From positions 54,885 through 118,884 of the forward strand of contig CAZEHA010000003.1 in assembly GCA_964511665.1 (NCBI GenBank): a stretch of DNA of 64,000 bases, given 5' to 3'. This DNA comes from JAGOEF01 sp964511665 (lineage in GTDB: Bacteria > Bacteroidota > Bacteroidia > Bacteroidales > ML635J-15). Below are positions 18,677 through 28,275 of the stretch, in pieces (the stretch's first letter is position 1; the number at the start of each line of letters is the position of its first letter). Below the pieces are notes generated by a model. The model saw only the letters and a list, made by a program, of their open reading frames with translations. It was not told where the DNA came from and made no database searches. The position numbers and the translations under genes are program-made.

Positions 18677-18714
18677 CAAATTAAATCAAAGCAACTTACA
18701 CATAATTATATGTT

Positions 18715-19521
18715 ATGAGTTTAAAAGTTCTATATGTTTCTCAGGAAATCACTCCTTATTTCCCGGAAACCGAAATATCGGTTGTTAGCCGATATCTTCC
18801 GCAGGGCATACAGGAGCAAGGCCGCGAAATCAGAACTTTTATGCCGAAGTATGGTTGCATCAACGAACGTCGCAATCAGTTGCACGAAGTTATCAGGCTA
18901 AGTGGAATGAACCTTGTGATTGACGACACCGACCATCCTTTGATAATAAAAGTAGCATCGATTCAACCCGCAAGAATGCAGGTATATTTTATCGATAATG
19001 ATGATTTCTTTGGCAGAAAGTTCGCACTAAAAGATAAAAAAGGTATTGGTTTTCCCGACAACGACGAGAGAGCCATTTTTTATGCGCGGGGAGTTATCGA
19101 AACTGTTAAAAAGCTTTGCTGGGCTCCCGACCTAATTCATTGTCACGGGTGGTTTTCGGGTTTGGTACCATTCTTCATCCGCAAAACTTACGGCGACGAC
19201 CCTCTTTTTGCTGACCTAAAAATTATCTATTCGGTATATAACAGCGATTTTAAGAAAAACCTGAGTGCCGATTTTGTAAAAAAACTGTCGGGCAACGAAG
19301 TGCAACCCGAAGATATAGCCATAGTTGAAGAATCGAATTTTGTGAATTTTAATAAATTAATCATTGACAATTCCGATGCTTTGATATACGGGAGCAAAGA
19401 GATTCACCCTGAAATTGATGATTATATAAAATCTTCGAAAAAACCCTTTATGGAGTACCAGGGGCCCGACGACTACATTTATGCCTATAACAAGTTTTAC
19501 GATTCAGTTACCCGCAAATAA
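18715..19521 (+). CDS. Glycogen/starch synthase-like protein, N-terminal GT5 domain only
   Basis: 268 residues. Resembles the first Rossmann half of glycogen synthase (GT5): it begins KVLYVSQEITPYFPE, with FMPKYG, YARGVIETVKKL and LIHCHGWFSGLVPFF as in the acceptor-side domain. Full GlgA enzymes have about 470 residues or more; the C-terminal GT1 domain that binds the ADP-glucose is missing entirely, and no remnant follows before the next gene. This short form, upstream of DUF4270 and glmS, is known in other Bacteroidota, so it is probably a family of its own and not a fresh truncation. Catalytic activity is doubtful. Confidence 0.85.
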   Translation: MSLKVLYVSQEITPYFPETEISVVSRYLPQGIQEQGREIRTFMPKYGCINERRNQLHEVIRLSGMNLVIDDTDHPLIIKVASIQPARMQVYFIDNDDFFGRKFALKDKKGIGFPDNDERAIFYARGVIETVKKLCWAPDLIHCHGWFSGLVPFFIRKTYGDDPLFADLKIIYSVYNSDFKKNLSADFVKKLSGNEVQPEDIAIVEESNFVNFNKLIIDNSDALIYGSKEIHPEIDDYIKSSKKPFMEYQGPDDYIYAYNKFYDSVTRK

Positions 19522-19532
19522 AACATAACTAT

Positions 19533-20825
19533 ATGTTTATTAATCACTTTCGTTTTCTTTTTTTCTTAAAAAAACAGACTATTCGCTTATTCTTAATATC
19601 GGGAATAGTGATAAGCATACTATCGTGCGACAGGGAACCCGGTGAAATTGGATTAAACCTGCAACCCGGCTCCGACAGGATGGATTTATTTATTGATACG
19701 CTGAGCGTAGAATCATATACCATGCTCGACGATTCAATTGCATCCGACGAAAGAACACTAAGCCCTCTCGGTTCGTATGTTGATCCTATTTTTGGATTTG
19801 CCAAGGCCGACTTCTTTACCCATGTAAGGCTTTCGAGTGCCAATGTAAATTTTGCTGATGCAGGAGTTAATGCCGACTCTTTGGTTTTGCACCTTCAGTA
19901 TTCAGGCTATTACGGTAATTTGGGAACTTCTCAAAAAATTAAGGTGTATCGTGTGCGGAACAAAAAGATATACACCGATTCGGTGTATTATTCATCGCAC
20001 CGGTTTGATGCTGTCGATCTTGAGGAACTTGCTGTTTACGATTTTGAGCCTGATGAGAACGACAGTATAGTAAACATTCACATGCCCAACAGTCTTTTGG
20101 CAGAATTAACCAATTCAAACAATGCCAATTACTTTAGCAGTAACGATAATTTCATCGACTTTTTCAGAGGTTTATATATTACTACCGATGCAGTAAATGC
20201 CGACGGTGCCGTTTATTATTTCAACCTATTGTCGGCAAATTCGAAAATGACTCTCTACTACAACGACAGTTTAAGCTTCAATTTTTTAATAAATGCTGCC
20301 TGTGCGCGCATCAACATGTTCGAGCACGACTACAGCCTTGCTTCTACAGATTTAGTAAACACCATCGACAATTTCAACGCTCCCAATGACATTAGCTATC
20401 TACAATCGTTGGGCGGGCTCAAAGTAAAACTGTTCGTAAATGACCTCGATGGTCTCGACACACTAAGGTTTGCCATAAATAAAGCAGAGCTTCAGATTAC
20501 CGTAAATCAGGAATTTATGGGTCAGTTTGATCCGCCTGAAAACTTAACTCTTGTTGCTATTAATGAAGACGGTCTCAACGAATTCTTAACCGATTACAAA
20601 ATTAATTTATCGTATTTCGGAGGGAAACTCAGCAAAACAAGCTACACCTACACATTCAACATTCCTTTTCATATTCAGGAATTAATTACGCATCAGGAAC
20701 GGCTCGACAACGGGATATTTTTATTCCCGCTCGACAACAGAACAAATGCTTCGAGAACTGCGATCTACGGTGGTAATCACCCACAGTATTCAATGAAAAT
20801 AATAATTATGTATTCAAAATTTTAA
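19533..20825 (+). CDS. DUF4270 lipoprotein
   Basis: 430 residues. Lipobox ISILSCD with lipidated Cys near residue 32, then the family-typical start GEIGLNLQPGSDRMDLFIDT. The remainder is beta-rich with a C-terminal segment SKTSYTYTFNIPFHIQEL and ends at a strand. DUF4270 lipoproteins occur widely in Bacteroidota, and their role is unknown; an envelope location follows from the signal. Lies 11 bp after the glycogen synthase-like gene and 4 bp before glmS, so the three are almost certainly one operon. Confidence 0.9.
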   Translation: MFINHFRFLFFLKKQTIRLFLISGIVISILSCDREPGEIGLNLQPGSDRMDLFIDTLSVESYTMLDDSIASDERTLSPLGSYVDPIFGFAKADFFTHVRLSSANVNFADAGVNADSLVLHLQYSGYYGNLGTSQKIKVYRVRNKKIYTDSVYYSSHRFDAVDLEELAVYDFEPDENDSIVNIHMPNSLLAELTNSNNANYFSSNDNFIDFFRGLYITTDAVNADGAVYYFNLLSANSKMTLYYNDSLSFNFLINAACARINMFEHDYSLASTDLVNTIDNFNAPNDISYLQSLGGLKVKLFVNDLDGLDTLRFAINKAELQITVNQEFMGQFDPPENLTLVAINEDGLNEFLTDYKINLSYFGGKLSKTSYTYTFNIPFHIQELITHQERLDNGIFLFPLDNRTNASRTAIYGGNHPQYSMKIIIMYSKF

Positions 20826-20829
20826 GCCT

Positions 20830-22665
20830 ATGTGTGGTATTGTCGGATATTATGGATACAGAGATGCTTACCCCATTTTAATAAAAGGACTCAAGCGCCT
20901 TGAGTACAGGGGTTACGATTCGGCCGGAATTGCACTGCTGAACAGTAAAACACGTATTTACAAATGCAAGGGGAAAGTATCTGACCTTGAAGATGTTGTT
21001 GCAAATCAGGATATTTCGGGGCATATTGGAATGGGGCACACCCGCTGGGCTACTCACGGTGAGCCCAACGATGTAAATGCACATCCCCACCTTTCGATGA
21101 ACAAACTATTTGTGGTTATTCACAATGGCATCATCGAAAACTACAACACACTGCGCAGCGAACTAGAAAACGAAGGATATGTGTTTATAAGCGAAACCGA
21201 CACCGAGGTTCTGGCCAACCTGATAGAATACGTGTACAATACACATAGTGTAAAACCCGAAGAAGCAGTGCGACTGGCCCTGACAAAAGTAATAGGCGCA
21301 TACGGAATTCTTGTTGCCCATACCCAAGAGGCCGACCAGATAATTGCCGCCCGAAAAGGAAGTCCTCTGGTGATAGGGAAAGGCGAAAGAGAATATTTTT
21401 TTGCATCAGATGCAACTCCCATAATCGAATACACAAACAGTGTTATTTATTTAAACGACGACGACATTGCCATTGTGAACAAAACGGGACTTCATTTAAA
21501 GAACATTAGCAACATTACCAAAAAACCCGAAATTCAAAAAATAGAATTAGAAATTGCCGACATCGAGAAGTCGGGTTTTGAACATTATATGCTCAAAGAA
21601 ATATTTGAGCAACCCCAGTCGGTAACCGATACTTGCAGGGGACGATTGAACTATTACGACCGATCGCTGAAATTGGGGGGATTGCATGCCGTTAGCAAAA
21701 AACTGATAGAAGCCGACCGTGTGATAATTGTTGCCTGTGGCACCAGTTGGCACGCTGCATTGGTAGGAGAATATCTTTTCGAAGAGTTTGCCCGCATACC
21801 TGTTGAAGTAGAATATGCATCTGAATTTCGCTATCGCAATCCGATAATTCATAAAAACGATGTGGTGATAGCTATTAGTCAAAGTGGAGAAACTGCCGAT
21901 ACTCTGGCAGCCATACGATTGGCTAAAGAATCGGGTGCTCTCGTTTTAGGCATTTGCAATGTGGTCGGTTCAAGTATTCCCCGCGAAACTCACGCCGGAG
22001 TATATACACATGCCGGTCCCGAAATAGGAGTTGCCAGCACAAAAGCGTTCACAGCACAGGTAGCTGTACTCATTATGATGTCGATGCTTGTTGGCAAAGA
22101 GAACAAAAGCTTAACGTCGAGTGAATATGACGAGTTGATCGAAGAACTATATCGAATTCCCGCCAAAATTGAAATGGTGCTTGAAAAAGCCGAAGAGATA
22201 AAACAAATTGCTTCTCAAATAAAAGATGCGCCGAATGCATTGTATTTGGGTCGGGGGTTTTTGTTTCCTGTTGCTCTCGAAGGTGCCTTAAAACTTAAAG
22301 AGATATCGTATATTCATGCCGAAGGTTACCCTGCAGCTGAGATGAAACACGGCCCAATTGCCCTTATCGACGAAAAGATGCCGATTATTGTGTTGGCCAC
22401 CAAAGACAAGTCGTACGATAAAATTGTCAGCAATATTCAGGAGGTTAAGGCACGCAAAGGCATTGTGATTGCTGTGGTTACCGAAGGAGATACAACCATT
22501 AGAGAAATGTCGGATTATGTAATTGAGGTTCCCGAAACCGATTATGCACTGGCACCATTAATTACTGTTATTCCCCTGCAACTGCTTTCGTACTACGTTG
22601 CAGTAATGCGCGGATGCAATGTTGACCAGCCTCGTAATCTCGCAAAATCGGTAACCGTAGAATAG
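20830..22665 (+). CDS. glmS: Glutamine--fructose-6-phosphate aminotransferase (isomerizing)
   Basis: 611 residues. First step of UDP-GlcNAc synthesis, feeding peptidoglycan and lipopolysaccharide. The N-terminal class II glutamine amidotransferase domain has the nucleophile Cys2 (MCGIVGYYG) and GHTRWATHG; two SIS sugar-isomerase domains follow (CGTSWHA, ISQSGETADT) and the C-terminus PRNLAKSVTVE is the conserved end. No glmS-ribozyme-like structure fits in the 4-bp gap upstream. Confidence 0.97.
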   Translation: MCGIVGYYGYRDAYPILIKGLKRLEYRGYDSAGIALLNSKTRIYKCKGKVSDLEDVVANQDISGHIGMGHTRWATHGEPNDVNAHPHLSMNKLFVVIHNGIIENYNTLRSELENEGYVFISETDTEVLANLIEYVYNTHSVKPEEAVRLALTKVIGAYGILVAHTQEADQIIAARKGSPLVIGKGEREYFFASDATPIIEYTNSVIYLNDDDIAIVNKTGLHLKNISNITKKPEIQKIELEIADIEKSGFEHYMLKEIFEQPQSVTDTCRGRLNYYDRSLKLGGLHAVSKKLIEADRVIIVACGTSWHAALVGEYLFEEFARIPVEVEYASEFRYRNPIIHKNDVVIAISQSGETADTLAAIRLAKESGALVLGICNVVGSSIPRETHAGVYTHAGPEIGVASTKAFTAQVAVLIMMSMLVGKENKSLTSSEYDELIEELYRIPAKIEMVLEKAEEIKQIASQIKDAPNALYLGRGFLFPVALEGALKLKEISYIHAEGYPAAEMKHGPIALIDEKMPIIVLATKDKSYDKIVSNIQEVKARKGIVIAVVTEGDTTIREMSDYVIEVPETDYALAPLITVIPLQLLSYYVAVMRGCNVDQPRNLAKSVTVE

Positions 22666-22732
22666 TTTTTATTTTTTTATAATAATTTGCAATATTTGCT
22701 GTTTATATAATTACTTGTAAAAACCGAATCTG

Positions 22733-25444
22733 TTGAAAAGAAACATTAAAAATATTGTTGTGCTAATTGTTGCAGTAATTGCGTTTACAAACTGTTCAAC
22801 CGAAAAGAACACCACCATGTCGCGCATATATCACAACACCACAACCCACTACAACATATATTTCAACGCACACGAAGCCTATAAAAAGGGTATTAAACAG
22901 GCAGAAACTTCAAACACCGACAACTATGTAAACATCTTGCCCATGTTTGTTATCAGTAAGCCTGAGGCCATTTCATCGATAAGCGGCGACATGGACAAAT
23001 CAATCAAAAAATCGTCGAAAGCCATCAAATATCACTCTATCACGGCCAAACCGAAAACGAAATCGGGAAAAATGAGCGCCAAAGACAAGGAGTTTTACAA
23101 TAAGAAAGAGTACAATAAATGGGTTGACGATTGTTACCTGTTAATGGGTAAGGCACATTATGCCCGTCATGATTTTTTACAGGCCAGAACCAATTTTGAA
23201 TATGTAATAAGGCAATTTCCAAAAGAAAAAGTAGCCTATGAAGCTAAGATTTGGTTGGCACGAACATTTTCTGAAGGCGAAAAGTTTAAAAGTGCAAAAG
23301 AAATGTTCGATCTGATAGAAGCCGATAAAAAAATGCCCAAAAAGTATTCGGGTGAATTTGCTGCAGCTTACGCCGATTTCTTTATCAAGCAGGAAGAATA
23401 CGAAGATGCTATACCCAAGCTTCGTCGCGCCATAAAAGAAACCCGTAAGAAAAAATACCGTGTACGATATAAGTATATTTTAGCACAGCTCTACGAAGAA
23501 ACAGGGCAAACGAAACAAGCATCTGACACCTATGCCGAAGTAACCAAAATGAATCCGCCGTATGAAATGGAATTTAATGCACGCATTAATATGGCAAGGC
23601 TTTATAGCGGAGAGGGAGGTAGAGAGGTGAGAAAAAAACTGCGAAAAATGTTGCGCGACGACAAAAACATAGAATACCTCGATCAGATTTACTATGCCAT
23701 TGCCGAAATCGACTATCGCGACGGTAAAACCGACGATGCCATTAAGAACTATCGCTTATCGTCGGAAAAAAGTGTGATGAATAATTTTCAGAAGGCTATT
23801 TCTTGTGAAAAACTCGGCAATATTTATTTTGCCCGCAAAGACTACCAAAATGCACAGGCATACTACGATACCTGCTTAGCAAATCTGCCTTACGATTATC
23901 GGCATTACAAAGATATACAAGAACTTAGCCGAAACCTCAACGAGCTTGTAGAACACTTGAATATTATTACCCTCGAAGACAGTTTGCACCGCATTGCAAA
24001 GATGCCCGAAAAAGACCGAAACATTCTTATCGACGAAATTATTGCAAAGCTTGTTGAAGAAGAACGTCTTTTGGCTGAGCTTGAACAGGAGCAACAAATG
24101 AATGCAATGCTTTTTGATCAGCGCAGAGACGGTGGGTACCAAAACCCCAGTGCCCCCAGTGGTGGTAAATGGTATTTTTACAATCCGTCGCAACTGAGTT
24201 TTGGTCGCAACGAATTCACAAAAAAATGGGGAAACCGCAAGAATGAAGATCACTGGCGACGAAAAAACAAAAGTGTTGTTAGTTTCGACTCTGAGCTTGC
24301 AGATGCCGACAGTTTGGATGCTGAAGGAGATGGGCGTAAGCTTTCTAATAACAAAAGCAGAGAATATTACTTACAGGATTTACCTTTGACCGATTCGTTG
24401 ATGACTCTCTCGAATGAAAGAATAATTGATGCATTTTTTAATGCAGGCAGGGTTTACAAAGAGAGATTCGAAGACTACGATCAATCGATATTTTGCTACA
24501 CGGAATTGAATCGCCGCTACCCGCAAAATGTGTATCTTTTGTTAAGCTATTACAACCTGTATCTTCTAAATCAAATAAAGAACAACAGTGCTGAGATGGA
24601 CAAATATAAAAACCTGATTATAACCAAGTTCCCCGACTCACACTACTCAAACCTACTTCGTAATCCCAATTACATTAAGGAACTGGAAGAAAAACGAAAG
24701 GCCGATATTAATTTGTACATCCAAACCTATGATGCATATGTTGGTGGCAACTGTAAGATGGTTAACAATAATGTTACATCGTATATTTCGGGTAAAACCG
24801 ATGCTGACTTAGCCCCGAAATTCAAATTTTTATCGGTGCTGTGCGTGGGTAAAACCGCCGATGAGAATAGTTTTAAACGATCGTTGCTAACTTTTATTTC
24901 GGAGCACCCAAAAACAGAGCTGGCTGCTGCCGCCGAAGATATACTTGCCTACTTTGGATCAACCGACATCGAAGAGCTGAGGCGCGATTTGGCTACACGA
25001 CCTCAAATAATTTCTGATGATCAAGACGCTTACGATTATAATGCATCTGACACAGCAGCATTATCAAAAATAGTTTTTAAAGACGACGAAACAGCGCCTC
25101 ACTATTATGTTATAGTTGTCAATGCCGACCGCATCGACATAAACCGACTCAGTTTCGAAGTTCGAAATTTCAATATTTTCACTTTCAGTCTGAAAAACTT
25201 TTCGGTAATTAACAGTTTATTCGACAGCAACTATCAAATGGTAGTGGTAAGAACCTTCGACAATAAACGTCAGGCACAGAATTACATGCGAATGATAAGC
25301 AACAACCCCGACGTATTTGGCAGAATTGAAACCGCCGACTACAAGCAATTTACCATATCGGAAGACAACTATCAAAACTTGAAGAAAACTAAGAATATTA
25401 ATCAATACTTAGATTTTTTCCGACAGTATTACCAGAACAATTAA
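22733..25444 (+). CDS. porW: Type IX secretion system lipoprotein PorW/SprE
   Basis: 903 residues. A lipoprotein signal peptide (lipobox FTNCST) is followed by the PorW/SprE hallmark MSRIYHNTTTHYNIYFNA. Several tetratricopeptide repeats follow (about 120-400, for example KAHYARHDFLQARTNFEYVI), then a charged low-complexity stretch and a C-terminal domain. PorW/SprE is needed for T9SS function and is thought to link the PorKLMN motor/ring to the outer-membrane translocon. The start codon is TTG: a stop lies 15 bp upstream in frame, and the first ATG falls after the lipobox. Confidence 0.92.
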   Translation: MKRNIKNIVVLIVAVIAFTNCSTEKNTTMSRIYHNTTTHYNIYFNAHEAYKKGIKQAETSNTDNYVNILPMFVISKPEAISSISGDMDKSIKKSSKAIKYHSITAKPKTKSGKMSAKDKEFYNKKEYNKWVDDCYLLMGKAHYARHDFLQARTNFEYVIRQFPKEKVAYEAKIWLARTFSEGEKFKSAKEMFDLIEADKKMPKKYSGEFAAAYADFFIKQEEYEDAIPKLRRAIKETRKKKYRVRYKYILAQLYEETGQTKQASDTYAEVTKMNPPYEMEFNARINMARLYSGEGGREVRKKLRKMLRDDKNIEYLDQIYYAIAEIDYRDGKTDDAIKNYRLSSEKSVMNNFQKAISCEKLGNIYFARKDYQNAQAYYDTCLANLPYDYRHYKDIQELSRNLNELVEHLNIITLEDSLHRIAKMPEKDRNILIDEIIAKLVEEERLLAELEQEQQMNAMLFDQRRDGGYQNPSAPSGGKWYFYNPSQLSFGRNEFTKKWGNRKNEDHWRRKNKSVVSFDSELADADSLDAEGDGRKLSNNKSREYYLQDLPLTDSLMTLSNERIIDAFFNAGRVYKERFEDYDQSIFCYTELNRRYPQNVYLLLSYYNLYLLNQIKNNSAEMDKYKNLIITKFPDSHYSNLLRNPNYIKELEEKRKADINLYIQTYDAYVGGNCKMVNNNVTSYISGKTDADLAPKFKFLSVLCVGKTADENSFKRSLLTFISEHPKTELAAAAEDILAYFGSTDIEELRRDLATRPQIISDDQDAYDYNASDTAALSKIVFKDDETAPHYYVIVVNADRIDINRLSFEVRNFNIFTFSLKNFSVINSLFDSNYQMVVVRTFDNKRQAQNYMRMISNNPDVFGRIETADYKQFTISEDNYQNLKKTKNINQYLDFFRQYYQNN

Positions 25445-25499
25445 ATAAGCCTGCTGTTGGTTACATATATACGTATTTGTATTTATTAAACTTTGACTT

Positions 25500-27059
25500 A
25501 TGAAGAAAATTAGTATTCTGTGGGTTGATGATGAAATTGATTTGCTGAAGCCTCATATTTTATTTCTGGAGCAGAAAGGCTACGACATTAATACTGCCAG
25601 CAACGGACATGATGCCATTGACAAGGCACAGCTACAAGAATTCGATTTGTTTTTTCTTGATGAAAACATGCCCGGACTCAGCGGGCTCGAAACCTTAAAT
25701 AAACTGAAAGAGATTCAACCTCTCACTCCGGTAATAATGATTACTAAGAGCGAAGAAGAAAACATAATGGACAATGCCATTGGTTTGAAAATTAACGACT
25801 ACCTTATAAAACCGGTGAATCCTAACCAGATATTATTGTCGATAAAGAAGAATATCGACCATAAGCGATTGATAACAGAAAAAACTACTCAGGCATATCA
25901 ATCGGCATTTACCCGGCTGGGTATGGAGATAAACGATTCGCTCACTGCTCACGATTGGATAAATGTTTATAAGAAATTGGTGCATTGGGAACTGGAATTA
26001 TCGCAATCGGAAGATGCCGGTATGGACGAAGTTCTCAAGATGCAAAAAGCAGAAGCCAACGCTGCTTTCACTAAATTCATAAAAAAGAACTATGCCGGGT
26101 GGTTTAGTCGGGAACCTGAAAACAAACCCATTCTGTCGCCCAGCTTACTCCGCGAAAAAGTTTTTCCGATATTAAACAAGGGTGAAAAAGTCTTTTTGCT
26201 TGTAATCGATAACCTGAGATTCGATCAGTGGAAGGTGATACAACCCGAAATCAATTCGTATTTCAGAACCGATAATGAAGACCTGTACTATTCAATTATA
26301 CCCACTGCCACGCAATATTCGCGCAATGCATTGTTTAGTGGACTGATGCCATCGGAAATTGACAAATTATATCCGGAGCTTTGGAAAAACGATGAAGATG
26401 AAGGCGGAAAAAATTTGTATGAAGAAGATATGTTGAAAAATCAGTTACGAAAATTCAATATATCCGACAACATATTCTTCGATAAAATTTTGGATGTAAA
26501 AAACATTAAGAAAGCCCACGAGCGACTTCACGAAATAGTGAACTCGAACCAAATGATGGTAATGATTGTGAATTTTGTCGATTATCTATCGCATGCCCGA
26601 ACCGATCAAAAAATGATTAAGGAACTAGCCAGCAACGAAACAGCATACCGATCGATTACAAAATCGTGGTTTAAACATTCGCTGCTGCTCGACCTGCTAA
26701 AATCGTTGGCAGAATTCGATGTACGTTTAATTGTTACCACCGACCATGGAACCATCAGAGTTCAGGATGCCATTAAAGTTGTTGGAGAAAGAAATACCAC
26801 AACCAACTTGCGCTACAAGCAAGGACGCAACTTGAAATACAATCAGAAAGAGGTATTTGAAGTTACTCGACCTGAATCGATATATTTACCTCGCACAAAC
26901 TTAAGCTCAACCTATATTTTTGCTACCGGCAGCGATTTCTTCGCTTATCACAACAACTACAATCATTATGTAAAGTATTACCGCGATAGTTTTCAACATG
27001 GTGGCATATCGCTCGAAGAGATGCTAATTCCAATAATCCAGTTAAGTCCCAGGAGGTAA
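25500..27059 (+). CDS. porX: Response regulator with PglZ domain, PorX
   Basis: 519 residues. An N-terminal receiver domain (phospho-acceptor D54 in FFLDENMPG, T82, K104) is joined through a helical linker (about 120-210) to a PglZ domain of the alkaline phosphatase superfamily (about 225-519), with metal-ligand candidates D237 (VIDNLRFDQW), T269/T271 (IIPTATQYS), VDYLSHAR and TTDHG. In Porphyromonas, PorX regulates the T9SS and acts as a zinc-dependent phosphodiesterase on oligonucleotide signals. Its usual partner kinase PorY is not seen here. It follows porW by 55 bp and overlaps tsaE by one base. Confidence 0.95.
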   Translation: MKKISILWVDDEIDLLKPHILFLEQKGYDINTASNGHDAIDKAQLQEFDLFFLDENMPGLSGLETLNKLKEIQPLTPVIMITKSEEENIMDNAIGLKINDYLIKPVNPNQILLSIKKNIDHKRLITEKTTQAYQSAFTRLGMEINDSLTAHDWINVYKKLVHWELELSQSEDAGMDEVLKMQKAEANAAFTKFIKKNYAGWFSREPENKPILSPSLLREKVFPILNKGEKVFLLVIDNLRFDQWKVIQPEINSYFRTDNEDLYYSIIPTATQYSRNALFSGLMPSEIDKLYPELWKNDEDEGGKNLYEEDMLKNQLRKFNISDNIFFDKILDVKNIKKAHERLHEIVNSNQMMVMIVNFVDYLSHARTDQKMIKELASNETAYRSITKSWFKHSLLLDLLKSLAEFDVRLIVTTDHGTIRVQDAIKVVGERNTTTNLRYKQGRNLKYNQKEVFEVTRPESIYLPRTNLSSTYIFATGSDFFAYHNNYNHYVKYYRDSFQHGGISLEEMLIPIIQLSPRR

Positions 27060-27472
27060 TGCCAACAATTAGCTTTCGAAATCTTGACGAGTTGCACACA
27101 GTGGCTGCCAATTTTTTACAGCAGACCAAAGGCAATTTTATGTTTTCGTTTACGGGTGACTTAGGTGCCGGAAAAACCACCTTTATTAAAGCACTGTGTA
27201 AGCATCTTGCAGTAGTAGATAATGTGACCAGTCCGAGCTTTTCGATAGTAAACCATTATTTTTCTCCGCTGCATGGCAGTGTGTATCATTTCGACTTTTA
27301 CCGTATTAAAAGTATCTCAGAACTGTACGACATCGGCATTGAAGAATACTTCAATGAACAAACTTATATATTTGCCGAATGGCCTCAGAAAGCAGCAGGC
27401 TTACTCCCCAACAACATGATTCAGGTGGCAATTACTGTAAATGCCGACAATTCGCGCTTGTTACACTGGTAA
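27059..27472 (+). CDS. tsaE: tRNA threonylcarbamoyladenosine biosynthesis ATPase TsaE
   Basis: 137 residues. TsaE is the ATPase needed by the TsaBD complex to make t6A37 in ANN-decoding tRNAs. Walker A GDLGAGKTTF is near residue 36, SPSFSIVN follows, and VYHFDFYRI and FAEWPQ are family-typical. The start overlaps the porX stop as TAATG, which suggests translational coupling. Its 3' end overlaps the convergent HAD gene by 12 bp. Confidence 0.94.
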   Translation: MPTISFRNLDELHTVAANFLQQTKGNFMFSFTGDLGAGKTTFIKALCKHLAVVDNVTSPSFSIVNHYFSPLHGSVYHFDFYRIKSISELYDIGIEEYFNEQTYIFAEWPQKAAGLLPNNMIQVAITVNADNSRLLHW

Positions 27473-28090
27473 ATTATGCCGTTCGAAAAATGCGGGTAAA
27501 GATGGACCATCGTAGAGCATTGCCGACCATCCGCACGATTCTGCGGCCTTACAATTGGCCCATACATCATCAATAAAAAGTGTCTCATCAGGCTGTATTG
27601 CCGATAACTCCTCCAGCTTTCTGAATATGGCTTCGTCGGGTTTACGCAACCCCAGATTATGCGACAGAAACATGCCATCGACCAGTGAGCCCAAACCGGG
27701 AATACCGTACATTTCGATTATATCGTTGTTGTATTTTCGGTAGTGTATCGAATTGGTATTACTCAAAATGAAACAACGATAACGTGAACGTATTCTCACA
27801 AGAAAAGCAATGTTTTCGGGGCGGAATTCTAAAATTAATGCATTCCATGCCCGATAAATTTCATTGTTGGAGATCTGTAAACCGGTAATTTTTCTTATTG
27901 ATTCACAGAAGTCTTCATCGTTGATTTCTCCCTTTTCGAGCGCATCAAAAACGGCAAGCTGATTTTGAAGCGTGTACATCTGAGAGAAACTGTTAAAACC
28001 CAATTTATCAAAAGCATTTACCGATAACTGAGGGTCGATATCGAGGATTACATTACCCAAATCAAAAACAATATTCCTATAAATTTGCAT
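27461..28090 (-). CDS. HAD-family phosphatase
   Basis: 209 residues of the haloacid dehalogenase superfamily (YihX/YigB-like subgroup). Motif I FDLGNVILDID (Asp10 and Asp14 as nucleophile and acid/base by family rule), a helical cap from about 20 to 85, motif II ILSNTN, motif III lysine in GLRKPDEAIF and motif IV FIDDVWAN are all intact. Probable cytoplasmic phosphatase of small phosphorylated metabolites; the substrate is unknown. Convergent 12-bp overlap with tsaE. A -7 match (TATTTTTG, minus strand 28117-28124) lies upstream. Confidence 0.85.
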   Translation of the reverse strand: MQIYRNIVFDLGNVILDIDPQLSVNAFDKLGFNSFSQMYTLQNQLAVFDALEKGEINDEDFCESIRKITGLQISNNEIYRAWNALILEFRPENIAFLVRIRSRYRCFILSNTNSIHYRKYNNDIIEMYGIPGLGSLVDGMFLSHNLGLRKPDEAIFRKLEELSAIQPDETLFIDDVWANCKAAESCGWSAMLYDGPSLPAFFERHNLPV

Positions 28091-28116
28091 ATATTTTTAA
28101 ATGAAGCTAAAAACGA

Positions 28117-28124
28117 CAAAAATA
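28117..28124 (-). promoter_or_regulatory. Putative -7 element of the HAD phosphatase gene
   Basis: Minus strand TATTTTTG fits TAnnTTTG, 26 bp before the ATG at 28090; a TTG (28143-28145) lies 18 bp further upstream, close to the usual -33 spacing. Confidence 0.45.
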
Positions 28125-28275
28125 CATTTTTATCTTCAACAGCAATACAATTCAAGAATCTGTAGGAAACGCATTTTTTATTTTTTCTGTGGTAATCAGC
28201 AGAACTAATGCAAAAAGTATAAAATTAGAAACCCGACAATCAAAAATTCGTAAACATTATTTTAAGATTTCAGGT

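Noticed and set aside
20826..20829. glmS ribozyme or riboswitch before glmS
   Set aside because: Only 4 bp separate glmS from the upstream gene, and the organism group does not use the glmS ribozyme.
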